Source: Bacteroidia bacterium
GTDB lineage: Bacteria > Bacteroidota > Bacteroidia > JAIBAJ01
Length of the DNA stretch: 48,480 bases
Direction of reading: 5' to 3'
Assembly (NCBI GenBank): GCA_019695265.1
Contig: JAIBAJ010000015.1
Location: forward strand, 1-48,480
The notes under the pieces were generated by a model. That model saw only the letters and a list, made by a program, of their open reading frames with translations, ran no database searches and was not told the DNA's origin. A program made the translations under genes and the position numbers. Below are positions 7,430 to 15,509 of the stretch, one piece after another; position 1 is the first letter of the stretch; the number at the start of each line of letters is the position of its first letter.

Positions 7430-9934
7430 ATGAAAAAACTTTTTACAACCATTCTGGTAGGAGCTGTTTGCCTTACCCTGAACACCCAAGCCCAAATTAG
7501 TCACGGAGGTCAACCGCTTTCAAACCATTTCCCTTCTTTATTTAAGTCGGTGGAAGGTGTGGAATTGACAGCTCCAGACCCTTCTAGCCTTTTGGCAGAA
7601 GATCAGGATAGGGCAGTAAAAGGTAGTTTATATCGAATTGGGACTTCCCTTTTGACAGATATAAAGCCTACAAATTCAGGAACTTGGACTCTGTTGCCGG
7701 ACGGAGGAAAAGTTTGGAGATTGCAAGTTTCGGCTTCCGGTGCTAAAGCTTTGGGTTTTTATTTTGACCAATTCCATTTACCAGTAGGTGCTCAATTGTT
7801 TGTATACAATGAAAATAAATCCCAGGTAATTGGAGCCTTTACTTCTGAAAATAATCATGAAAGCGGCTATTTTGCCACCGAAATGATTTTTGGATCTTCA
7901 GCCATATTGGAATTGTACATTCCATTGAAATCAAAAGGTTCCAACCTGCAATTTCACTTAAATGAGGTGGCATATTTTTATAGAAATGTTTATGCTCCTA
8001 AGGATGCCAAGGATTTTGGAGATTCAGAAAGTTGCGAAGTAAATGTTAATTGTTCGGAAGGGAATAACTGGGCTAACCAAAAAAGAGGTGTTGCCAGAAT
8101 TATGGTGAAAGCCGGAAATCAGTATGGATGGTGTTCCGGTTCCTTAATTAATAATACCAATGTGGATTGTTCTCCATTATTCCTAACTGCTGACCATTGT
8201 TCTGAAGGAACCAGTGCCAGTGATTTAAATCAATGGGTTTTTTATTTTAATTACCAGGCTTCAGGATGTACCAATCCTGCTTCACAAGGAACTCTTGCCA
8301 ACCAAACCATGACCGGTGCCACACTTAAGGCCCAAACAACCGGAATGGGAAACCAGGATAGTGACTTTTATTTAGTTCTTCTAAACAACAATGTACCTCA
8401 ATCTTATGCCCCCTATTTTAACGGTTGGGATAGAAATAATACAGCATCAACGGGAGGAGTAGGTATTCACCATCCTGCCGGTGATATCAAGAAAATTTCA
8501 ACCTATACCGGAACATTGGTTTCCAGCACGTATGGAGGAACAGTTGCCAATACACACTGGAGAGTTACCTGGGCAGGAACAGCCAATGGTCATGGTGTAA
8601 CCGAAGGAGGTTCTTCCGGTTCTCCGCTTTTCGGAAGCAATGGATTAATTGTTGGTCAATTAACAGGTGGAAGTTCTTATTGCACCGCACAAACTTCTCC
8701 TGATTTATACGGTAAGTTTTCGTATAGCTGGACTTCGAACGGAGCAGCGGCTAATCGTCAATTAGCACCTTGGTTGGATCCTTCTTCTTCCGGAGTTACA
8801 ACCTTGGCAGGCGTTAACCAGCCATGTGTTCAGGTGGATCCCCCGGTAGCAGATTTCACTGCCAACAATACGGTGGTAGGTATTGGTCAGCAAGTAAATT
8901 TTACTGATTTAAGTACCAACTCTCCAACCAGTTGGAGCTGGAGTGTAAGTCCAAACACATACACCTATGTTCAAGGTACTTTTCCTTCTTCCCAAAACCC
9001 TAAAATGACTTTTTCAAGTGCGGGTTATTACACCATTACCTTAACTGCAACCAATGATGGAGGTTCTGATACAGAAGTGAAAACCAATTATATTTTGGTT
9101 ACTTCCGGTGGACAAACTACGGTTTGTGATACAGCTTTCTACTTTGATGGAAGGTATTATGGTGGTAGTAACTTAGGGGCGAATTTTAGTCTGGATGCTA
9201 CTAACTACGATACTAACACACCTTTTGATGCCACCAACTACAGCACAGAATGGATGTCGTTTTATGAATTGCCAAGCGGTACTGATACCAACTGGTATTT
9301 AGGTAGCCTTTCCTACTTTGATGCTGTTGCAACCAGCAACGATTGGTTAACTTTCGGTCCAGTTTCTATTCCGGCGGTTGGTGCTACCTTACATTGGCAA
9401 CATTTACTTCCGGATAATGATTTCAGAGATGGATACTCGGTAAAAATTTCAACCGTTGGTGCCACCGTTGCAAACCTAAATGCAGGTGCAACTTTGTATT
9501 CTGCTACGGATAATGACCCTTCCACAGATGGAGATACCGTATGGACTGATCAATCCGCAGTTATTTCAGCAGCTACCTATGGAGGACAAAATGTTTATAT
9601 CGGTTTTAAACACGTTTCAACCGATATGTTCTTCCTTTTGTTGGATAATTTGTACATCGATTATTGCACCACTATTCCGGTAGGAATATCTGAAAATGAT
9701 CAATTGGTTTCTGTTTATCCTAACCCGAGCACAGGATTAATTACTATTTCGGGTCTGCTTGCTGATTCCCAGCTAAGTTTATCCGACCTTTCCGGTAGGA
9801 AATTGCTTGTTCCTATTTCTTCCAATGCCGGCCAGGCTCAAATGGACTTGTCCAATTTGGCCAATGGAATGTATCTGGTAAATATTTCCAATCAGGGTCA
9901 AACAAAAGCCTATAAAGTTCAAGTAATAAAATAG
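7430..9934 (+). CDS. Secreted trypsin-like serine protease (lysyl-endopeptidase type) with PKD domain and T9SS sorting tail
   Basis: 834 residues. Signal peptide (1-21, ending TQAQ) and N-terminal propeptide-like region to about 200. The S1-type protease domain has LTADHC (His256), DSDFYLVLL (Asp312) and GGSSGSPLF (Ser396), resembling lysyl endopeptidases, with paired cysteines (GWCSGS...DHC). A PKD domain follows at about 482-560 (VADFTANNTVV, SWSWSVSP, YTITLTATNDGG). Next is a jelly-roll/adhesin-like region (560-750). The C-terminal type A sorting domain (VYPNPSTGLITI ... MYLVNISNQGQTKAYKVQVIK) routes it through the type IX secretion system to the cell surface or medium. Monocistronic. Likely an extracellular nutrient-scavenging protease; cleavage specificity is inferred. 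Confidence 0.93.
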   Translation: MKKLFTTILVGAVCLTLNTQAQISHGGQPLSNHFPSLFKSVEGVELTAPDPSSLLAEDQDRAVKGSLYRIGTSLLTDIKPTNSGTWTLLPDGGKVWRLQVSASGAKALGFYFDQFHLPVGAQLFVYNENKSQVIGAFTSENNHESGYFATEMIFGSSAILELYIPLKSKGSNLQFHLNEVAYFYRNVYAPKDAKDFGDSESCEVNVNCSEGNNWANQKRGVARIMVKAGNQYGWCSGSLINNTNVDCSPLFLTADHCSEGTSASDLNQWVFYFNYQASGCTNPASQGTLANQTMTGATLKAQTTGMGNQDSDFYLVLLNNNVPQSYAPYFNGWDRNNTASTGGVGIHHPAGDIKKISTYTGTLVSSTYGGTVANTHWRVTWAGTANGHGVTEGGSSGSPLFGSNGLIVGQLTGGSSYCTAQTSPDLYGKFSYSWTSNGAAANRQLAPWLDPSSSGVTTLAGVNQPCVQVDPPVADFTANNTVVGIGQQVNFTDLSTNSPTSWSWSVSPNTYTYVQGTFPSSQNPKMTFSSAGYYTITLTATNDGGSDTEVKTNYILVTSGGQTTVCDTAFYFDGRYYGGSNLGANFSLDATNYDTNTPFDATNYSTEWMSFYELPSGTDTNWYLGSLSYFDAVATSNDWLTFGPVSIPAVGATLHWQHLLPDNDFRDGYSVKISTVGATVANLNAGATLYSATDNDPSTDGDTVWTDQSAVISAATYGGQNVYIGFKHVSTDMFFLLLDNLYIDYCTTIPVGISENDQLVSVYPNPSTGLITISGLLADSQLSLSDLSGRKLLVPISSNAGQAQMDLSNLANGMYLVNISNQGQTKAYKVQVIK

Positions 9935-9970
9935 ACTTGTAATAGCTCCCATTTGTTTCTTGTTCCGTTT

Positions 9971-9978
9971 TATCTTTG
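9971..9978 (+). promoter_or_regulatory. -7 promoter box TATCTTTG of pheS
   Basis: Exact TAnnTTTG match ending 4 bases before the pheS ATG at 9983. It supports 9983 over the in-frame upstream codon at 9953, which would put the box inside the coding region. Confidence 0.7.
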
Positions 9979-9982
9979 CCAC

Positions 9983-11014
9983 ATGCTCGATAAGATAAAC
10001 GGAATAAGAAACGAAGCGGAAAGCGAAGTGTTGACTTCGGCAGAAGCTACTGAAAATTTTAGAATTAAGTACCTTGGCAGAAAAGGATTATTGAATGATC
10101 TTTTTGAAGCCTTTAAGCTTGTTCCGGGACCTGAGAAACGTGATGTTGGTAAGGCCTTGAATGAGCTTAAATTGTTTTTAGAGGCCAAGTGGCAAACCGC
10201 TCAGGAGAATACCCAAACTTCTGTGAGCCAGACCCAAGGACTTGATTTAACCTTGCCCGGTGAACCCTACCAATTAGGAAGCAGGCATCCATTGTCCATC
10301 GTTCGTGGAAAAATTGCTGGAATTTTTGAACGAATTGGTTATACCGTTGCCGATGGACCTGAAATTGAAGACGATTGGCATAACTTCTCTGCCTTGAATT
10401 TTCCCTTGAACCACCCGGCTCGGGATATGCAGGATACCTTTTTTGTTGAAAATCCAACAGGAGATGAACCTTTCGTTTTAAGAACACATACTTCCTCGGT
10501 TCAGGTAAGAGTAATGGAGACGACTCAACCTCCCATCCGAATGATTATGCCGGGTCGAGTGTATCGGAATGAAGCTATTTCAGCCCGAGCTCATTGCTTT
10601 TTTCATCAGGTAGAAGGCTTGTATATTGATAAAGATGTTTCATTCGCTGAGTTAAAACAGACATTGCTGTACTTTGCTCAGGAATTGTTTGGAAAAGATG
10701 TTCAAATTCGTCTACGTCCAAGTTATTTCCCATTCACAGAACCTAGCTTTGAGGTGGATGTTTCTTGCAGCCTTTGTGGTGGAAAGGGATGTAATATTTG
10801 TAAATATACCGGCTGGCTCGAAATTCTTGGCTGTGGCATGGTGGATCCCAATGTTCTCGATAATTGCGGAATTGATAGTAAACAATATACCGGCTTTGCT
10901 TTCGGTATGGGAATTGAACGAATTGCACAACTTTTATTTCGAGTTCCGGACTTACGCCTATATTCGGAAAATGATTTGCGTTTCTTAAATCAATTTAAAG
11001 CAGAAAGGTCTTAA
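9983..11014 (+). CDS. pheS: Phenylalanine-tRNA ligase alpha subunit (PheS)
   Basis: Class II aminoacyl-tRNA synthetase alpha chain that charges tRNA-Phe with PheT; pheT is not in the window. 343 residues from MLDKINGIRNEAE, the usual start. N-terminal coiled coil (1-90) is followed by the catalytic core: motif 1 region HPLSIVRGKIAGIF, motif 2 HTSSVQVRVME and GRVYRNEAISARAHCFFHQVEG, motif 3 GFAFGMGIERIAQLLF near the C-terminus. A zinc-like CSLCGGKGCNICK segment appears in many bacterial PheS. It leads a run with the PAP2-like gene 4 bp downstream, then a UbiA-type prenyltransferase and maf. Confidence 0.97.
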   Translation: MLDKINGIRNEAESEVLTSAEATENFRIKYLGRKGLLNDLFEAFKLVPGPEKRDVGKALNELKLFLEAKWQTAQENTQTSVSQTQGLDLTLPGEPYQLGSRHPLSIVRGKIAGIFERIGYTVADGPEIEDDWHNFSALNFPLNHPARDMQDTFFVENPTGDEPFVLRTHTSSVQVRVMETTQPPIRMIMPGRVYRNEAISARAHCFFHQVEGLYIDKDVSFAELKQTLLYFAQELFGKDVQIRLRPSYFPFTEPSFEVDVSCSLCGGKGCNICKYTGWLEILGCGMVDPNVLDNCGIDSKQYTGFAFGMGIERIAQLLFRVPDLRLYSENDLRFLNQFKAERS

Positions 11015-11018
11015 TACT

Positions 11019-11684
11019 ATGTCACAATTTATCCCTGATCTCAGCAATATGGTTTCTTCATGGAACAATTTTGAGCGCAGAATGGCTCAACTTTTATCCA
11101 TCGTGTTTCAACCTATGTTTATGCCATTGCTGACTGCCTGGATGCTTTTTAATAGCCATACCTACATCGATTTTACCTCCGAACCGGTTGTTAGAAAGTT
11201 CGTTTACCTTACCTTACTTCTCACCACCGTTATTTTGCCGGTTATGGTATTTGGTTATCTTTTTAGAAAAAAGATTATTACCACCTACCATATTGATAAA
11301 CGGGAGGAACGTAAGTATGCATTTGTGGTAACCATCTTCTTTATGGGATTAACGTATTGGATTTTTTCTCAAACCAGTTTGCCTTCCATTTTTTACGCCA
11401 TGATTATTGGTGGAATGATTTCAATCCTCATCTCAGCCCTCATTACTTTACTTTGGAAAATTAGTATTCACATGATGGGTGTTGGCGGTTTGGTTGGATC
11501 GGTGGCCGGACTTTCCTACTTATTAAAAATGGATCTTTCCTCCATGATTTATTTTTCTTTGTTTATTTCCGGACTAACCGGGTTTGCTCGTTTGAAGTTA
11601 TTTGCTCATACACCTGCTCAAGTTTACTGGGGCTTTACTCTTGGAATTGTTGTTATGTTCTTGACCGTTGTTGGTTTGGGCTGA
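11019..11684 (+). CDS. Integral membrane protein, PAP2-phosphatase-like with altered active site
   Basis: 221 residues with about six hydrophobic segments. The later part carries KISIHMMGVGGLVG and ARLKLFAHTPAQVYWGFTLG, which line up with the SGH and SRxxxxxHxxxD signatures of membrane PAP2 phosphatases (lipid or isoprenyl phosphate phosphatases). The motif-3 aspartate position is not acidic and the first KxxxxxxRP motif is not evident, so catalysis is doubtful. It begins 4 bp after pheS, and the next gene, a UbiA prenyltransferase, starts 10 bp after its stop. That context suggests lipid or isoprenoid work in the inner membrane. Related Bacteroidota proteins are often called PAP2-like or hypothetical. 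Confidence 0.5.
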   Translation: MSQFIPDLSNMVSSWNNFERRMAQLLSIVFQPMFMPLLTAWMLFNSHTYIDFTSEPVVRKFVYLTLLLTTVILPVMVFGYLFRKKIITTYHIDKREERKYAFVVTIFFMGLTYWIFSQTSLPSIFYAMIIGGMISILISALITLLWKISIHMMGVGGLVGSVAGLSYLLKMDLSSMIYFSLFISGLTGFARLKLFAHTPAQVYWGFTLGIVVMFLTVVGLG

Positions 11685-11694
11685 TTGTATTTTT

Positions 11695-12693
11695 ATGAAA
11701 ACCTTTCTTACCTATTTAAAATTAATCCGCTGGTTTAACCTCTTTATGATGGGGGTAACCATGGTTTTAACCCGGTATTTTTTATTGAATACCTTTTTGT
11801 TGGCAAAAGGTTTGGAGCTGTCTTATCCAACCTTTGAGTTTATTTTGGTAGTGCTTTCTACTGCCCTAATGTCGGCCGGAGGTTATATTGTTAACGATAT
11901 TTTTGATGCCGAAGCAGATACCATTAATAAACCCAATAAATTGTATGTTGGAAAAGATATTTCTGTGCAAAATGCCTGGACTTTGTATTGGATTCATACT
12001 TTACTTGGACTTGCAATTGGCGTTTTTCTAGCTTACCGCATCGAATTGCTTTCTTTAGCCATTGTGCCTTTGCTAATTATTGGCCTGCTTTGGTTTTACA
12101 CCACCACCTATAAAAAAATGCCCTTGATTGGAAATGTTGTCATTTCTGGTTTTACTGCGTTTGTTCCTTTGGTAGTTGGCTTGTTTGAACAAATCGCCGA
12201 ACAAAAAAGCTATCACATGGCTTTTATAGATATTAAATTTGTAATGGGTTTTTCTGTTTTTGCCTTTCTGATTTCGATGGTTCGTGAAATTGTGAAGGAC
12301 CTCGAAGATATGGAGGGTGATCATGAAACAGATTGCCGCACTATGCCTATTGCCTGGGGTGTGCCAATTAGTAAAGGAATTGCCTTGCTTTTTGTGTCGG
12401 TCTTATTGGTTGCGTTGGGTTATTTGGAATACGACCAATGGGTTAATGAAGACAAGTTTTCCTTCTATTATTTCACTTTGTTTATTTCCTTACCAGCTTT
12501 GGTACTTGCTCTGGTAATTGCCCGAGCTAAAACAAAAAAGAATTTCGGAACAGCAAGTTTATTGAGCAAAGTGGTTATGTTAACCGGAATTTGTTCCATG
12601 GTGGTGTTTTGGTATACCCTTAGACCTTATTTTCCTAAGCCTGCTCAAGCCCAGGAAGTAGTACCTCAAGCTCAGGTTCAGGTTGGATACTAA
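11695..12693 (+). CDS. UbiA-family prenyltransferase (geranylgeranylglycerol-phosphate geranylgeranyltransferase-like)
   Basis: 332-residue polytopic membrane enzyme transferring a prenyl chain from a polyprenyl diphosphate. Two Asp-rich Mg-binding motifs are intact: NDIFDAEADTINKPNK near residue 75, and REIVKDLEDMEGDHETD near residue 205, the YxxKDxxDxxGD-type signature. About eight or nine membrane segments. Start MKTFLTYLKLIRWFN at 11695 is chosen because the earlier in-frame codon at 11668 overlaps the upstream gene and gives an unlike N-terminus. Bacteroidota homologues beside maf are usually named geranylgeranylglycerol-phosphate geranylgeranyltransferase. The substrate is not shown by sequence; a quinone aromatic acceptor is less likely. 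Confidence 0.85.
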   Translation: MKTFLTYLKLIRWFNLFMMGVTMVLTRYFLLNTFLLAKGLELSYPTFEFILVVLSTALMSAGGYIVNDIFDAEADTINKPNKLYVGKDISVQNAWTLYWIHTLLGLAIGVFLAYRIELLSLAIVPLLIIGLLWFYTTTYKKMPLIGNVVISGFTAFVPLVVGLFEQIAEQKSYHMAFIDIKFVMGFSVFAFLISMVREIVKDLEDMEGDHETDCRTMPIAWGVPISKGIALLFVSVLLVALGYLEYDQWVNEDKFSFYYFTLFISLPALVLALVIARAKTKKNFGTASLLSKVVMLTGICSMVVFWYTLRPYFPKPAQAQEVVPQAQVQVGY

Positions 12694-12694
12694 T

Positions 12695-13273
12695 ATGAAA
12701 AATTGGACCTTACCATTTAGCCTTATCCTAGGTTCAGGATCGCCTCGACGCAAACAATTGCTGGAAGGTTTAGGTTTGGAATTTGTTGTTCGGGTAAAAC
12801 CTACCGACGAATCTTTTCCGCCCCAGCTCCAAGCCCAAGAAATACCCCTTTTTCTTTGCGAACAAAAAGCAATGGCTTTCGAAGCCCGGGAATTGGGCGA
12901 TTCGGTTTTGATTACTTCCGATACCATCGTTTGGGTGGATAACCGGGTTTTGAATAAGCCCGAAACGGAAGAGGAAGCCATTCAAATGCTGGAAATGCTC
13001 TCCGGAAAAATGCATGAAGTGTATACCGGAGTTTGCCTTCGAAGTGCCCATAAACTGGAAAAATTTGCCGTGCTTACCAAAGTTTACTTCAAGCAATTAA
13101 GCCCGGATGAAATCCAATATTATGTGAAAAATTACAAACCCCTCGATAAAGCAGGCGCCTATGGTGCACAAGAATGGATGGGTTACGTTGCCATTACTAA
13201 GCTGGAAGGCAGTTATTTTAATGTAATGGGTCTCCCTGTTATGGAATTATGGGAAAAGCTTAAGGCGTTTTAG
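12695..13273 (+). CDS. maf: Maf-family nucleoside triphosphate pyrophosphatase
   Basis: 192-residue house-cleaning enzyme hydrolysing dTTP, UTP or modified NTPs to monophosphates. Seen: LILGSGSPRRKQLLEGLGLEF (Maf N-terminal signature), ITSDTIVW with the catalytic Asp, SGKMHEVYTGVCLR, and DKAGAYGAQEWMG near the C-terminus. The ATG at 12695 lies one base after the ubiA-like stop; the TTG at 12683 would overlap it. It is the last gene of the pheS-to-maf run. Its 3' end overlaps the convergent DUF4340 gene by 14 bp (13260-13273). Confidence 0.95.
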   Translation: MKNWTLPFSLILGSGSPRRKQLLEGLGLEFVVRVKPTDESFPPQLQAQEIPLFLCEQKAMAFEARELGDSVLITSDTIVWVDNRVLNKPETEEEAIQMLEMLSGKMHEVYTGVCLRSAHKLEKFAVLTKVYFKQLSPDEIQYYVKNYKPLDKAGAYGAQEWMGYVAITKLEGSYFNVMGLPVMELWEKLKAF

Positions 13274-14276
13274 CTCCACTAAAATAGGACAATGGTACGG
13301 TGAGTTTGTCAAAAACAAAGTACTGTATAATCACTAAATCATCTTCGTTGGAAAGTTTGCCATACATGCGGTCAACATCGTACATTACTTCTTTGTTGTA
13401 GGATGGCATGTTTTGTCCGGGACGTTTTAAATACGACCTAAGTTCTACCTTTTTACCATCTGATTTTACCATTCGGTAAATAGCCAAAGGACTCGATGAA
13501 ACAATCGAATCTTTTATTTTGGCCTCCGGATAATCGAATGCTTCAAAGTTGATAAATTTCCAGCCGGTCAAATAGTCTTTTAACGCCAATGTATCTACAA
13601 TGGCCAGGTTTTTTCCGCTTTGCATGGCCTTTATCGCAAAACTATTGGTTGACAAGATATCGATCTGAAACGAATTATCCGGTTTTTGCGGGTATTCAAC
13701 ACTTACACTTTTTATATCCTTAATAGTGTTGTACCTGAAAATTTCCGTATCGCGCCAATCCTTCATACGTGTCATATACCTTGTGCTTAAATATCCATTA
13801 AATCCAGGAATATAACATATAAACGGAGTCTCATCTCCTTCTTTTATCATGTATGAACCCAGGTCGTCATGTGCTGCTCCACCTACATAATATACCAAAG
13901 CCGGTTCATCTTCATCCTGTGTGTAAATTTCAATTTTTACTGCCCTGGCTGCCATATCTTTTACAATGTTATTGTGCGATTTTTTGGGAACAGGGTTTTT
14001 TACTTCCACCAGACGTATGGTTTTTAATAGGGTGTTCATTGCATCAGCCCTAACCGTGTATTTATTTTCAACCATCCATTCGGTGGGGCTTTTTCGGAAA
14101 AGAGTGACTTTGTTTCCTTTTTTGTCGGCCAGGAAAATTTTCGTAATCGAACTTGTATCTGAAATGGCAAAGTCGGTGGCTGAAAAACTTCCGGTTTTTT
14201 GATTTTTGGTGTACAAAAAGTAAGCAATTCCGGATAAAACAATCAGGATAGCCAGGTAAATCAGGTTTTTCTTCAT
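13260..14276 (-). CDS. DUF4340 domain protein, membrane-anchored
   Basis: 338 residues. One N-terminal transmembrane segment (KNLIYLAILIVLSGIAYFL) leaves the bulk outside the cytoplasm. The body matches the DUF4340 pattern: FAISDTSSITKIFLADKKGNKVTLFR, then W.VENKY.VRADAMNTLLKTI..VEVKNPV, GSYMI, and W.DTEIFRYN. DUF4340 often sits near ABC-type gliding or transport genes, but no such partner is here. It is monocistronic with its own TAGCTTTG box 8 bases before the ATG. It converges on maf with a 14-bp coding overlap. Function unknown. Confidence 0.85.
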   Translation of the reverse strand: MKKNLIYLAILIVLSGIAYFLYTKNQKTGSFSATDFAISDTSSITKIFLADKKGNKVTLFRKSPTEWMVENKYTVRADAMNTLLKTIRLVEVKNPVPKKSHNNIVKDMAARAVKIEIYTQDEDEPALVYYVGGAAHDDLGSYMIKEGDETPFICYIPGFNGYLSTRYMTRMKDWRDTEIFRYNTIKDIKSVSVEYPQKPDNSFQIDILSTNSFAIKAMQSGKNLAIVDTLALKDYLTGWKFINFEAFDYPEAKIKDSIVSSSPLAIYRMVKSDGKKVELRSYLKRPGQNMPSYNKEVMYDVDRMYGKLSNEDDLVIIQYFVFDKLTVPLSYFSGAKTP

Positions 14277-14284
14277 AATCGGTG

Positions 14285-14292
14285 CAAAGCTA
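14285..14292 (-). promoter_or_regulatory. -7 promoter box TAGCTTTG of the DUF4340 gene
   Basis: Exact TAnnTTTG match, 8 bases before the ATG at 14276. Confidence 0.6.
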
Positions 14293-14362
14293 ATTCAAGG
14301 ATGCAAAGCAACAAGGGCATTATTCCTTAAAAATTGCAATTCAATCCGTGTTTTTATTATTT

Positions 14363-14512
14363 GGCGGGTCCCATTCGCATAAAATTTTCAATGGTTCCAA
14401 AAGTTTCAAGGCTCATGGTCGGGCTATACGTTCCTAGTCCTCGCCCCCCTTGGCTAGCGCCTTCGGGGTTCTGTGGGCTATCCACTTCTATCCCTACCCG
14501 AGGGGCCGGTGC
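14363..14512 (-). repeat. Interspersed structured element, copy A
   Basis: GC-rich non-coding element of the six-copy family in this window. In the minus orientation it reads TCGGG, then AGGGATAGA, TAGCCCACAG, GGCGCTAGCCAAGG, GCGAGGACTA, CCCGA and ends in GGGACCCGCC. The outer stem pairs 14497-14501 with 14419-14423 (TCGGG/CCCGA). The inner stem is CCCC/GGGG around GAAGGCGCTAGCCAA. The 3' hairpin is weaker here (CCAT/ATGG). It lies head-to-head with copy B, about 100 bp away. No open frame with gene-like features covers it. The remaining gap (14513-14615) shows nothing recognisable. Confidence 0.7.
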
Positions 14513-14615
14513 AAGTTCCGGGTTTGGGGTTTCATTACAACTGTGGGAAATGAAAATACCCTATTGACCCAACTCAGTCAACCTTCCAACCATAGTTTGA
14601 AATACAACAGTTCGG

Positions 14616-14766
14616 GGTTTGGTCCGGGCAACGATAGAGGCAAGTAGCTCCCGGCAAAGAAGGGCAATGGTGCGTTGGCTGCCGGGACTACAGACGATAG
14701 CGTGACCCGACGCCCTTGACTTCGGTTGGAATTTGGCACCCGAACACCTGGCGGAGGGGGCCCGCA
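14616..14766 (+). repeat. Interspersed structured element, copy B
   Basis: Plus-strand copy. Outer stem CGGG (14625-14628) pairs with CCCG (14706-14709). Inner stem CCCGGCA (14650-14656) pairs with TGCCGGG (14680-14686), seven perfect pairs. The 3' stem CGCC (14711-14714) pairs with GGCG (14750-14753), and the copy ends GGGGGCCCGC. Conserved single-strand parts are GGGCAACGATAGAGGCAAGTAG, in two pieces, and GGACTACAG, GATAGCGTGACCCGA. Its inner stem has a different sequence from every other copy, yet pairs perfectly. The next gene's -7 box starts 53 bp downstream. Confidence 0.7.
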
Positions 14767-14819
14767 TCCAAAAAATTAACATCAGAAAACTTTGCGGACA
14801 ACTTTATACAATCTGCTTT

Positions 14820-14827
14820 TATCTTCG
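14820..14827 (+). promoter_or_regulatory. -7 promoter box TATCTTCG of the YdeI-like gene
   Basis: One mismatch to TAnnTTTG, ending 4 bases before the ATG at 14832. It supports that start over the in-frame codon at 14733, which would run through repeat copy B. Confidence 0.6.
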
Positions 14828-14831
14828 CCTC

Positions 14832-15401
14832 ATGTTGCCTCAATTTTTTACCACAAAAGAAGAATTTAGACACTGGCTTGAACTCCATCACCTTACTGAA
14901 AGTCAGTTACTGGTAGGCTTTTACAAAGTAGGTAGCGGAAAACCCAGCATGACCTGGCCTGAATCGGTTGACCAGGCGCTGTGCTTTGGCTGGATTGACG
15001 GCATACGTAAAAACCTGGATGCCAATTCATATTCCATTCGTTTTTCGCCACGTAAGCCCAATAGCGTTTGGAGTCCAACGAATATACGGAAAATGGAGGA
15101 ACTGAGCCTGGCCGGACTAATGCGGGAACCCGGACTTGCTATTTTTAATAAACGTAGAGCAGATAGCTCCTTGCTTTATTCTTTTGAGCAAAATAATCTC
15201 AGTTTGTTACCGGAGTTTGAACTTGCCTTTCAAGCCAATGCTCAAGCCTGGAGCTACTTTCAAAGCCAGCCCAAAAGTTATCGTAAAGTGGCGATTAAGT
15301 GGGTAATGACTGCCAAACAAGCCACAACACGCGAAAAAAGGATGCTAACTTTGATACATGATTGTGCCGAAGGACGAAAAATTAAACCCCTGAGTTATTA
15401 A
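14832..15401 (+). CDS. YdeI/OmpD-associated (OmdA) family protein
   Basis: 189 residues from MLPQFFTTKEEFRHWL. Typical YdeI/OmdA family features: F.T..EF..WL...H....L.VGF.K, then TWPESVDQALCFGWIDGIRK, RFSPRKPNSVWSPTN, and a C-terminal helical half ending in a basic segment (YRKVAIKWVMTAKQATTREKRM). The family is soluble. E. coli-type members were linked to bacteriocin or antimicrobial peptide tolerance, but the molecular activity is unclear. The gene is preceded directly by two interspersed repeat copies and has a -7 box 4 bases before ATG. It is monocistronic. Confidence 0.88.
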   Translation: MLPQFFTTKEEFRHWLELHHLTESQLLVGFYKVGSGKPSMTWPESVDQALCFGWIDGIRKNLDANSYSIRFSPRKPNSVWSPTNIRKMEELSLAGLMREPGLAIFNKRRADSSLLYSFEQNNLSLLPEFELAFQANAQAWSYFQSQPKSYRKVAIKWVMTAKQATTREKRMLTLIHDCAEGRKIKPLSY

Positions 15402-15494
15402 GGGTGATTACGAACTTAAAGCTGTGATTGTTGGTCTGGGAATAAAGTATTTTCAAAAAGTATCCTAATTCTGTATGCACCAAGCGCATTTCTA

Positions 15495-15502
15495 TACCTT
15501 CG
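15495..15502 (+). promoter_or_regulatory. -7 promoter box TACCTTCG of the serine-hydrolase operon
   Basis: One mismatch to TAnnTTTG, 7 bases before the ATG at 15510. Confidence 0.55.
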
Positions 15503-15509
15503 CACTTGC

